Source of the DNA: Candidatus Curtissbacteria bacterium RIFCSPHIGHO2_01_FULL_41_11
GTDB taxonomy: Bacteria > Patescibacteriota > Microgenomatia > Curtissbacterales > GWA2-41-24
Direction: 5' to 3'
Length of the DNA stretch: 22,565 nucleotides
NCBI GenBank assembly: GCA_001776335.1
Contig: MFAZ01000027.1
Location: forward strand, 1 to 22,565
In this document: positions 1 to 6,974 of the stretch, in pieces
Numbering within the stretch: position 1 is the stretch's first letter
Layout: the number at the start of each line of letters is the position of its first letter
Made by a program: the position numbers and the translations under genes
Notes under the pieces: generated by a model
The model's input: the letters and a program-made list of their open reading frames with translations, nothing else
Database searches by the model: none
What the model was told of the DNA's origin: nothing

Positions 1-25
1 ACCCTTTGATTGGTTTTTGTTTCAT
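1..25 (-). CDS. 5' end of a gene downstream of ftsZ (partial)
   Basis: An ATG at 25-23 opens a frame that stays open to the window edge and reads MKQKPIKG. It lies 43 bases after the ftsZ stop on the same strand. A perfect TATAAT lies 8 bases before the ATG, so the message would be almost leaderless. Eight codons are too few to identify a product, and the call rests on position, strand and the promoter-like box alone. Confidence 0.3.
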
Positions 26-33
26 ATGAATTT

Positions 34-39
34 ATTATA
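34..39 (-). promoter_or_regulatory. TATAAT -10 box after ftsZ
   Basis: The minus strand reads TATAAT at 39-34, a perfect sigma70-type -10 hexamer. No convincing -35 box sits 16-18 bases upstream (TTCCAG or similar). A start about 7 bases downstream would fall at or beside the ATG at 25, giving a leaderless transcript. An 11-base palindrome, ACTCT-A-AGAGT, overlaps its upstream side at 39-49. Confidence 0.35.
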
Positions 40-68
40 CTCTAAGAGTCTAGCTGGCTGGAAAAATT

Positions 69-1160
69 TTAGCGGATTTGACGTAAAAAAGTGGGGTAGT
101 CGATTTCGTCTTCGTCGATTTGCTGTTCGGGGGATTCACCTTCCGTGGTTGCACCTTCTGTCGTCTGTCCGTCTTCCTGGGGTTTGACCTGGATAAACTT
201 TCTTCTGGTTTCGTCGAAGCCGGTTGCTACTACCGTAACTTTGACCTGGTCTACAAGTTTTTCGTCTATTGCGGCGCCGAAAATGATTTGAGCGTCGGGG
301 TCTGCTTCTGCCGTTATAACCTTGGCAGCTTCATCGACTTCATTCATGGTCATATCCGTACCGCCTGTTATGTTAAACAGAACTCCTCTGGCGCCTTCTA
401 TCGAAGCATCCAGGAGCGGGGAGGCAATGGCGGCGCGGGCTGCAGTTGTTGCTCTGTTTTCGCCTGAAGCCATTCCGACGCCCATCAGAGTTGATCCGGC
501 ATCTGTCATAACCGCCCTGACATCGGCAAAGTCGACGTTGATTAAACCGGGCATAACTATTATGTCGGAAATTCCCTGAACTCCCTGGGTGAGAACAGAA
601 TCGGCAAGTTTAAATGCTTCCAGGAGTGAAACGTTTTTGTCGACGACTTCCAAAAGTTTTTGATTGGGGATAACAATCAGAGTGTCTACTTTATCTTTGA
701 GTTTTAAGATGCCATCTTCTGCAACAACCATTCTGCGGGTACCTTCAAAACCGAAGGGTTTGGTAATGACAGCTACCGTCAAAATACCAAGTTTTTTGGC
801 AAGCTCGGCAATAATAGGACCGGCTCCTGTCCCTGTTCCCCCACCTGCACCATAGGTAATAAAAATCATGTCGGCACCGGTCATTACTTCCTTGATCCTT
901 TCCAGGGATTCCTGTGCCGCCTTTTCCCCAATTTCCGGATCTGCACCTGCTCCCAGGCCTTTTGTTAGGCCGTCGCCGATTTGAACTTTTGTTTGAGATT
1001 GATTGGCGAGAAGATGTTGCTGGTCGGTGTTAACAGCTACAAAATCAACGCCCTGGATTTGGGCTGTTGTAATCATGGAATTGAGGGCATTGCAGCCGCC
1101 ACCGCCAATTCCTAAAACTTTTATTTTGGCGAATCTATTAACGTCGGGTTTTATCAGCAT
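69..1160 (-). CDS. ftsZ: Cell division protein FtsZ
   Basis: Tubulin-like GTPase that polymerises into the cytoplasmic Z ring and recruits the division machinery. The 363-residue protein is of normal length. The nucleotide loop near residue 17 reads GIGGGGCNA, the tubulin signature GGGTGTG is at 106-112, and the catalytic T7 loop NVDFADV is at 208-214 with both aspartates kept. A polar linker of about 25 residues leads to the C-terminal peptide DYPTFLRQIR (354-363), which resembles the FtsA-binding D-x-P-x-F-L-R tail. ATG is chosen because the family's N-terminus follows it directly; there is no nearby Shine-Dalgarno. It is last of the recognised cluster genes, separated from the small gene upstream by 156 bases that hold a possible promoter and a hairpin, so it may be transcribed partly on its own. 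Confidence 0.98.
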   Translation of the reverse strand: MLIKPDVNRFAKIKVLGIGGGGCNALNSMITTAQIQGVDFVAVNTDQQHLLANQSQTKVQIGDGLTKGLGAGADPEIGEKAAQESLERIKEVMTGADMIFITYGAGGGTGTGAGPIIAELAKKLGILTVAVITKPFGFEGTRRMVVAEDGILKLKDKVDTLIVIPNQKLLEVVDKNVSLLEAFKLADSVLTQGVQGISDIIVMPGLINVDFADVRAVMTDAGSTLMGVGMASGENRATTAARAAIASPLLDASIEGARGVLFNITGGTDMTMNEVDEAAKVITAEADPDAQIIFGAAIDEKLVDQVKVTVVATGFDETRRKFIQVKPQEDGQTTEGATTEGESPEQQIDEDEIDYPTFLRQIR

Positions 1161-1177
1161 TGTGAGTGTTGAGGTAA

Positions 1178-1205
1178 TACTCCTTCGCCCAAAGCTGCGG
1201 GAGTA
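1178..1205 (-). promoter_or_regulatory. Leader hairpin before ftsZ
   Basis: On the minus strand TACTCC at 1205-1200 pairs with GGAGTA at 1183-1178. Inside, CGC pairs with GCG across an 8-base loop with a two-A bulge, giving about nine base pairs. The hairpin ends 17 bases before the ftsZ ATG. Its GGAG is the only Shine-Dalgarno-like element in this leader; it is base-paired and too far (19 bases) from the ATG for ordinary use. There is no T-run after it, so it is not an intrinsic terminator. A regulatory role is inference. Confidence 0.35.
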
Positions 1206-1224
1206 CCTTCTGAAACTGCGCTAC

Positions 1225-1253
1225 AATTTAACATATAGTCGGTTTCTTTGCAA
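1225..1253 (-). promoter_or_regulatory. Possible ftsZ promoter
   Basis: The minus strand shows TTGCAA (1253-1248), a 17-base spacer, then TAAATT (1230-1225). Each hexamer matches the sigma70 consensus at four of six positions. A start near 1218 would give a leader of about 58 bases containing the hairpin at 1178-1205. This is the only decent promoter candidate in the 156-base gap before ftsZ. Confidence 0.35.
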
Positions 1254-1316
1254 GGAGTGCCGAGGCGCGATTTAGGCTTGTGCTTTTAACATTTCCTTGA
1301 GCTCTTGTAAAACTTC

Positions 1317-1610
1317 CTACGGGGCTACGACATCGAAGATTAATTCGCCCGAATCGTTTGCAGATTTGGAATATGGCACTACTGTAAATGCCTCGTCTTC
1401 CGTTTTCCCGATGATGTAGACATCTCCCTGATCGTTAATTGCCTGCTCGTTCTCAAAATAAAAATGGCCGAGCATATGATACTGGCTTTCCAATATACCC
1501 TCCAGCGCTTTTTGTACATCCCAGAAAAGGGTTAGCTGATGAGGGCAGTTTTCAGCAGGTTTTTCGCCGTAATCTATGGTTTTGGCTTGAAATGTTTCGA
1601 TAGGAGCCAT
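1317..1610 (-). CDS. Small unrecognised protein between ftsA and ftsZ
   Basis: A 97-residue acidic protein that I do not recognise. It has no signal peptide, no membrane segment and no obvious metal-binding or nucleotide motif. It is rich in aromatic and acidic residues, with a central alpha-helical-looking part (residues about 28-60) and a C-terminal part that could be beta-strand (VYIIGK, FTVVPYS, ELIFDVV). It begins 8 bases after the ftsA stop on the same strand, so it is very probably co-transcribed with ftsA, and it ends 156 bases before ftsZ. Its place between two partner proteins makes a division-related role plausible, but this is position only. Codon use and tight packing support a real gene. 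No Shine-Dalgarno precedes the ATG. Confidence 0.75.
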   Translation of the reverse strand: MAPIETFQAKTIDYGEKPAENCPHQLTLFWDVQKALEGILESQYHMLGHFYFENEQAINDQGDVYIIGKTEDEAFTVVPYSKSANDSGELIFDVVAP

Positions 1611-1618
1611 AAAAATAT

Positions 1619-2893
1619 TTAAGGCAGCAGGTTTTTGATCCAGCCGAGACCTTTGGTAACAACGTTTTTTATTTCTATTCTGCCAACAATTGGCAGACGA
1701 ACATCTTCTTGTTTGAATTGACTGCCGTAGACAACAAGACCGACACTTGAAGCAAATGACGACGAGTTAACTTCATCTACGAGACCGGTGATATTAGAAG
1801 GAACGGCGATTCGCACAGGCATTCCAAGTTCCTGCTTGGCGAGCTCTGCCAAACCGTTTGTCTGGGCTCCCCCGCCGGTCAGGACTACTCCTGATGGGGT
1901 AAGGCCTGAAAGACCGGACTTTTGAATTTCAATTTTAATCATATTTAAAATTTCTCTGAGTCTTGGTTTCATGATTCCGTCTACCAAAGTTTTTTTGGAA
2001 ACCAAGCGAAGATCTTCTTCTATATTTAGATTTGTCAGATCCAGCGTATCTGCTTCTTTTTTCTCCTTAGGCTCGCCTTTTTCATCCGGTTCTACAGCAA
2101 GCTTTGGCGGTTTGGAAAGGAGGAGTTTAATTTTTTCCGCAGATTCCAATGAGATGCGAAGGCCAATGGCAAGATCATTAGTGACGTTTCTGGCACCAAC
2201 CGGAAGAACGGAACAATAAACGGGTGCGCCTTCCGTAAAGATACAGATGTTCGTGGTTCCGCCACCAAAATCTACCAGAATGACGCCAAGTTCCCTTTCC
2301 GTATCTGTAAGGGTTGAGTACGAGGACGCAAGACCGGCAAAAACCAAGCCTTCGACATCGACCCCAACCTGGCTTATGCACTTGGTGATATTTCTGAGAG
2401 CTGTAGCTGCGCCTGTTACTACATGGGTTTCGACTTCCAGTCTTACACCGTTCATCCCAACGGGATCTTTGATACCGCTCTGGGAATCGACTACGAAATA
2501 TCTGGGGATTACGTGAAGAATTTCCTTTGAAGAAGGCAGGGAAATTGCTCTTGCGGCTTCGACTACCCTTATGACATCTTCCTCTGCTATTTCTCCGGAA
2601 GGATTACTGACTGCAACGACACCTTTGCTGTTTTGTGACTCGATATGAACACCGTTTACCGAAACAAAAGCGGTACCCACAGAGTAACCAGCCATTCTTT
2701 CCGCTGCTTCCAGAGATTGGGTGATACTTTGAACCGCTTCTTCTATGTCGACTACCTGCCCTTTTCTAAGACCGCGGCTTTCGACTGATGAGGCGCCAAT
2801 GATGTTTTGTGAATCATCGTTTGCGGTGGCTATAATGGTGGTAATTTTAGTAGAGCCGATATCAATACCGACTATAACAATGTCTTTTTGCAT
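1619..2893 (-). CDS. ftsA: Cell division protein FtsA
   Basis: Actin-like ATPase that tethers FtsZ filaments to the inner face of the membrane. The 424-residue protein has the phosphate-1 motif GIDIGSTK at 9-16, phosphate-2 VDFGGGTTN at 207-215 and the adenosine-type loop VVLTGGGAQ at 336-344. The last 20 residues (IEIKNVVTKGLGWIKNLLP) form an amphipathic helix, the usual membrane-targeting sequence. A charged insert rich in Lys and Glu lies at about 262-285, between the actin subdomains, and looks like a flexible loop. The ATG follows the ftsQ-like stop with no gap (TAGATG), so translation is probably coupled. Confidence 0.97.
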   Translation of the reverse strand: MQKDIVIVGIDIGSTKITTIIATANDDSQNIIGASSVESRGLRKGQVVDIEEAVQSITQSLEAAERMAGYSVGTAFVSVNGVHIESQNSKGVVAVSNPSGEIAEEDVIRVVEAARAISLPSSKEILHVIPRYFVVDSQSGIKDPVGMNGVRLEVETHVVTGAATALRNITKCISQVGVDVEGLVFAGLASSYSTLTDTERELGVILVDFGGGTTNICIFTEGAPVYCSVLPVGARNVTNDLAIGLRISLESAEKIKLLLSKPPKLAVEPDEKGEPKEKKEADTLDLTNLNIEEDLRLVSKKTLVDGIMKPRLREILNMIKIEIQKSGLSGLTPSGVVLTGGGAQTNGLAELAKQELGMPVRIAVPSNITGLVDEVNSSSFASSVGLVVYGSQFKQEDVRLPIVGRIEIKNVVTKGLGWIKNLLP

Positions 2894-3421
2894 CTACTTA
2901 AAGGTGACAGTTGGCTTATCGAATCGCAGGTCAATTTTAGCCAGTTTTGTGCCCTCTATTTTAGACGCAGCCAGAACTTGCTGTAAAGAGTCAACCTGCT
3001 GATCCGGAGATTTTCGGGACGAGAAAATTGCGACGGTCTGGTCTGTTTCATAAAGCGCTATTTCGTCTTTTGAAAGCAAGCGAATTGATGCCGGGTGAAA
3101 ATCTGTTTTTGCAACAAGACCTGCTACACTTGCCGCAAAAATAATATTTTTATCTTCAACCTTTTGGCCTTCCTCGATTTTTAAATCTCCCGGAATATAG
3201 AGGGTGGGCAGGGAGGAGTTTTGCCCTTTTACAACTTGTCCTTCTTTTGTAATTTGTAAGTCGGTTTGAGCAATTTGCGCGGACGGCTTTTGTGGCTTTG
3301 TTATTTCAACTTCATTTTTTGGCGGCGTTATTTTGGCTTTTATTTGCGGAATATTTGATGCGTAGATTCCAATTGTAACTGTTGCCAGGAGCAAAATTAA
3401 TATTTTAAGTGCTTTGGGCAT
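2894..3421 (-). CDS. ftsQ: FtsQ/DivIB-like division protein, minimal form
   Basis: A bitopic membrane protein: a short cytoplasmic N-terminus, one membrane helix at about residues 5-22, then an extracytoplasmic part. Its 175 residues are short for FtsQ/DivIB (usually 250 or more). A Pro/Lys/Gln-rich linker at about 30-60 replaces much of the POTRA region, and the last 110 residues look like the FtsQ beta domain, ending with the family-like phrase KIDLRFDKPTVTFK. The position between murG and ftsA is the classical ftsQ position, and this supports the call more than sequence does. The start overlaps the end of murG by 17 bases and the stop abuts ftsA. Expected role: linking FtsL/DivIC and FtsI-FtsW to the early ring. 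Confidence 0.75.
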   Translation of the reverse strand: MPKALKILILLLATVTIGIYASNIPQIKAKITPPKNEVEITKPQKPSAQIAQTDLQITKEGQVVKGQNSSLPTLYIPGDLKIEEGQKVEDKNIIFAASVAGLVAKTDFHPASIRLLSKDEIALYETDQTVAIFSSRKSPDQQVDSLQQVLAASKIEGTKLAKIDLRFDKPTVTFK

Positions 3422-4514
3422 GAAGAGTTTTTAGTATGTATTTTTTGACGATGCCGATTCCATTGCTGGGTAATTTTTTTGAAAGTTCCCGGGCTTTATT
3501 TTGGTAAACTTCTTGGTTTTTTATCATTTCGTCAATTGTTCCTATGAGCTTATTCGGGCTTGCGTCTTGCTGATTTATGACTGCTGAAGAACCGGCCTTT
3601 TGGAGATTGGCGGCATTTTGCTCTTGCTCGCCATATGCTGAATGCGGAAGAGGAATAAGGATTGAGATTTTTGCAAGAAGCGCCAGTTCCCAAACGGTAT
3701 TTGCTCCTGAGCGGCCAATTACCAGGTCTGCACTGTTAAAAATAGCTCCAATATCCTGCGAGGGGATAAACCCCAGGGGAAGATACCAGGGTTTTGAAAT
3801 TTGTTTTGCATGGTCCAAATCTCCTTTGAAATTGGTCCTTCCAACCTGGTGAATAATTTTATATTTTTTCAGTTTTGGGAGAGCTTCAAAAATAATTTTA
3901 TTTATAAAGTGCGACCCCTGGTTTCCACCGGTTATAAAGATTTTTGGTCCATCACTTTTTAGGAAATTTTTGATTTCCCTGCTTTTTGCTGTTTTTGCGA
4001 AGACTAACTTTCTGGTTAAATTACCTACGATCTGGGTTTTTGGACCACTTATATATTTTGAGGACTCAGGCCAGGTCAGAAATATTTTCCGGACAAAGTG
4101 TGAGTTGATTTTTGTAGCCAGGCCAGGAATTGATGCCTGCTCATGAGCGATTGATTTGATTTTGAGAAGCCAGCCGGCAATCACTGTCGGGACTGAATGG
4201 TAGGAGCCAAATGAAACAATTAAATCGGGTTTAAATTTTAAAAGAAAATATAAACTTTGGATAAAACCAAGAGGCAGTTTCAAAAGCGAGATAAGCATAA
4301 AAGGCGTAAATTTTCTCTGAAGCCTGCCTGTTGTGATGCCGATAAAAGTAGCTTTAGTTTTAGTGACTTCACTATATTCCGACGATAAATTTTTATGCCC
4401 TTCGGTTACATGGCGTCTGCCGAAAAAAATAATTTCCAAATCCTCGCCTTCTAAGGCTTCAATCACGGCCAGTGCAGGTGAGAGATGACCTCCACAAAGA
4501 ACGATTTTGTTCAC
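3405..4514 (-). CDS. murG: MurG, lipid I to lipid II GlcNAc transferase
   Basis: Membrane-associated GT-B glycosyltransferase that adds GlcNAc from UDP-GlcNAc to lipid I on the cytoplasmic face. Recognisable motifs are HEQASIPG at 124-131, the second glycine-rich loop GGNQGSHFIN at 196-205, and the UDP-GlcNAc site RSGANTVWEL at 268-277 followed by IPLPHSAYGEQEQNA. The N-terminal loop is shortened: it reads CGGHLSPALA where the family has GGTGGHxxPALA, so the first Gly-Thr pair is missing while the His stays. Length (369) is normal. It overlaps ftsW by four bases (ATGA) and ftsQ by 17. Confidence 0.95.
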   Translation of the reverse strand: MNKIVLCGGHLSPALAVIEALEGEDLEIIFFGRRHVTEGHKNLSSEYSEVTKTKATFIGITTGRLQRKFTPFMLISLLKLPLGFIQSLYFLLKFKPDLIVSFGSYHSVPTVIAGWLLKIKSIAHEQASIPGLATKINSHFVRKIFLTWPESSKYISGPKTQIVGNLTRKLVFAKTAKSREIKNFLKSDGPKIFITGGNQGSHFINKIIFEALPKLKKYKIIHQVGRTNFKGDLDHAKQISKPWYLPLGFIPSQDIGAIFNSADLVIGRSGANTVWELALLAKISILIPLPHSAYGEQEQNAANLQKAGSSAVINQQDASPNKLIGTIDEMIKNQEVYQNKARELSKKLPSNGIGIVKKYILKTLHAQST

Positions 4515-5620
4515 GATTGTTTTTTGATATTTACCAAAATACCGATTGCGATCATTGTGACTACCAAAGAAGAGCCACCGTAGGAAATAAAGGGCAGAGG
4601 AATACCCGTAAGCGGAACAAGAGCAACGTTTGAAGCAATATTCAAAAGAGCCTGAACGGAGATTAAGGCAAGTATTCCAGCAGACAGAATTTTACCTTCG
4701 ATGTCTTTTGCGCCTTTTGCAATATTTATTGTTTTTATTGCAAGATAAACAAAAAGTCCAATCAGAAAAATCGCCCCAATGAAACCGAGTTCTTCTGCGA
4801 CTACGGAGAAAATGGCGTCAGAGTGAACTTCGGGAATAAAATCGAATTTACCGCGTGAGGCCCCTACTCCCACTCCTAAAAGTCCTCCGTTTTTAAGGGA
4901 AATTAGAATTTGGTTAATCTGATAAGAAGCACCCTGAGGGTCATAAGCTGGATCCAGAAAAGCCTTTAATCTTGCGATTCTATACGGCTTGGCTAAGATT
5001 GCAACGGTTGCTGCCGCGACAAGGGCCGGAGCTGCAATTGCGAAATGGATTAGAGGACCGTTACCAATAAAATAAGTGACAGTTGTAATACCTGCAAATA
5101 TTAAAGCCGTTCCAAGATCCGGCTCCAAAAGAACAAGGGTGGTCGCGATAACTGTCGGAAGAAAGATTACCTGAACAACATCCAAAAGGCGCATTTTGTA
5201 TTTCTGGAATTTAGCGAGAATGGAAGCCTGAAAGAATATAAGAGCAAGTTTGGCAAATTCGGATGGTTGAAATGTGAGATTTCCGACGTTTATCCACCTG
5301 TGGGCTCCGTAGGCTTTTGTCCCAATATTAGGAATCAAAACAATAATAAGCAGGAGGATGGACAGTGCAAAAATAGGCGAGGAGTACCTGACAAATTTAT
5401 GATAGTCGATAAGGCTGGCTACAGTTAGTCCTATCGTTCCAACAGTGGCCCATATAAGCTGGTTTTTGAAATAGTAAAGCTTGTCGCCAAAATCACGAAA
5501 CGCGGCAACTATTGATGCATCGTAGATCATAATCAGACCTAAGATAACAAGAGTTGCAGTTGTAATTATTAAGGGTAGATCGAGAGTAGATTTTTGAGAC
5601 TGTAGGTGGATGGTTCGCAT
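4511..5620 (-). CDS. ftsW: SEDS glycosyltransferase FtsW
   Basis: Multi-pass SEDS-family peptidoglycan polymerase that works with its class B PBP partner (ftsI in this cluster) at the septum. About ten membrane helices are visible. Family motifs are AHRWI at 106-110, QPSEFAK at 118-124, EPDLGTA at 166-172, EVHSDAIF at 264-271 and the C-terminal PFISYGGSS at 343-351. FtsW rather than RodA is chosen from position between murD and murG, since the two paralogues are hard to separate by eye. The start lies one base after the murD stop; the end overlaps murG by four bases. Confidence 0.93.
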   Translation of the reverse strand: MRTIHLQSQKSTLDLPLIITTATLVILGLIMIYDASIVAAFRDFGDKLYYFKNQLIWATVGTIGLTVASLIDYHKFVRYSSPIFALSILLLIIVLIPNIGTKAYGAHRWINVGNLTFQPSEFAKLALIFFQASILAKFQKYKMRLLDVVQVIFLPTVIATTLVLLEPDLGTALIFAGITTVTYFIGNGPLIHFAIAAPALVAAATVAILAKPYRIARLKAFLDPAYDPQGASYQINQILISLKNGGLLGVGVGASRGKFDFIPEVHSDAIFSVVAEELGFIGAIFLIGLFVYLAIKTINIAKGAKDIEGKILSAGILALISVQALLNIASNVALVPLTGIPLPFISYGGSSLVVTMIAIGILVNIKKQS

Positions 5621-5621
5621 A

Positions 5622-6974
5622 TCAGATTAGCTTTCGAACGTATTTTTGGAACTGCTCTCCCCTATCTTGGTAATTTTTGAATAAATTAAAACTCGATGAG
5701 GCCGGAGACAAGAGACAGATTTTCCCTTTTGCAGTAATTTTCGCTGCTATTTCTACTGCGTTTTTCATATTTTTAACAAATAGGTATTTTGGAACAAATC
5801 GATTTTGTCTTTTAATACCTTCTAAAATTATTTTACCTGTTTCTGGGAAGAGTATTAAATTTGGTATTTTTTCTTCAACTATTTTTTTTGACAGCCGGGA
5901 ATAATCTAGTCCTCTGTTATAACCCCCTACAATTAGCGTATTAATATTTGGGTTAAATGTTTCAAGAGCGGCTATAGTTGCCTCTGGTATAGTTGCGATT
6001 GAATCATTGATAAAATCAATCCCGCCGTAACTGCCGATAAACTGAATTCGATGTTTAACAGGTTCAAATTTTTTGACGGATGATGCGATTTTTTTGTTCG
6101 GAATTTTAAGAATCTTTGCTGCCGAAACTGCCGCCAGAATATTGTTATGATTAAACCTACCTTTCAGTTTTGTTTCACTGATTTTCAAAACCTTTTCTTG
6201 ATTGAAAAATAGCCATTCTCCGTCTATGTATGCACCAGATTTTAATTTTTGATTAATGCTGAATGGAATCTTTTTCGCCTTACCTGTGACTGCGATTTTT
6301 TCCAGTATTTGAAAATCGGCATTGTAAATTAGAAAGTCTCCATTATTTTGCCATTTACTGATATTTATTTTTGCATTTTTATAGTTTTCAAAATTGCCGT
6401 GATAATCGAGATGTTCTTTATACAAATTCAAAAAAATGGCAATGTGCGGACTTGCTTCTAAATCTTGAAGTTGGAAGCTGGAAAGTTCGAAAACAAAAAT
6501 ATCCGTCACTTTTGCCTTTTCCAAATAGTCGAATGGGGGATTGCCTACATTACCAACCAGCAGAGCATTAATTTTTGCATCTTTTAAAATTTTGTGGATT
6601 AATGACGAGGTAGTTGTTTTCCCTTTTGTGCCTGTTATTCCTATGACCTTATTTTTAAACAGGTTCATAAATATTTGTGTTTGGGACGTCACTTCGCCTT
6701 TAGTGCTTTTTTCAAGCAGTAAGCCCGGGGATTTTATAATTACATCAAATTGATCCAAATTCTTTTGGTAACTGTTTCCGAGATGAAGTTTCAACTTTCT
6801 ATCGTTTTTGGCTATCTTTTGTAAATCTTTTTCTAACTCAACTAATGTCTTACGATCTGCAAGGCTAATTACTTTTTCCGGAAATTTTTTTCTAAGAAGC
6901 TTCAAGGTAGAGGTTCCTTCCTTCCCTAAACCTAAAATCAATACTTTTTTATTCTTTAATTCTGCTATTGTCAT
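5622..6974 (-). CDS. murD: MurD-family UDP-MurNAc-L-Ala:glutamate ligase, probably L-Glu type (MurD2-like)
   Basis: ATP-dependent Mur ligase adding the second stem residue to UDP-MurNAc-L-Ala. The N-terminal Rossmann-like domain starts ILGLGKEGTS (13-22), the P-loop GTKGKTTT is at 115-122, KEHLDYHG at 186-193, and the likely carbamylated lysine is K202 in AKINIS. In ordinary MurD the C-terminal domain has NDSKATN; here residues 323-329 read NDSIATI, so the lysine is replaced. The tail LSPASSSFNLFKNYQDRGEQF (from about residue 422) matches the family. The gene overlaps murL by four bases (ATGA). In Xanthomonas a murL neighbour encodes MurD2, which uses L-Glu instead of D-Glu; L-Glu specificity here is inferred from that pairing and the altered motif. 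Confidence 0.93.
   Translation of the reverse strand: MTIAELKNKKVLILGLGKEGTSTLKLLRKKFPEKVISLADRKTLVELEKDLQKIAKNDRKLKLHLGNSYQKNLDQFDVIIKSPGLLLEKSTKGEVTSQTQIFMNLFKNKVIGITGTKGKTTTSSLIHKILKDAKINALLVGNVGNPPFDYLEKAKVTDIFVFELSSFQLQDLEASPHIAIFLNLYKEHLDYHGNFENYKNAKINISKWQNNGDFLIYNADFQILEKIAVTGKAKKIPFSINQKLKSGAYIDGEWLFFNQEKVLKISETKLKGRFNHNNILAAVSAAKILKIPNKKIASSVKKFEPVKHRIQFIGSYGGIDFINDSIATIPEATIAALETFNPNINTLIVGGYNRGLDYSRLSKKIVEEKIPNLILFPETGKIILEGIKRQNRFVPKYLFVKNMKNAVEIAAKITAKGKICLLSPASSSFNLFKNYQDRGEQFQKYVRKLI

Noticed and set aside
120..467. Plus-strand ORF opposite ftsZ, and similar plus-strand ORFs across the window
   Set aside because: They lie opposite well-identified genes and their protein text is Cys/Ser/Phe-rich, typical of antisense shadows.
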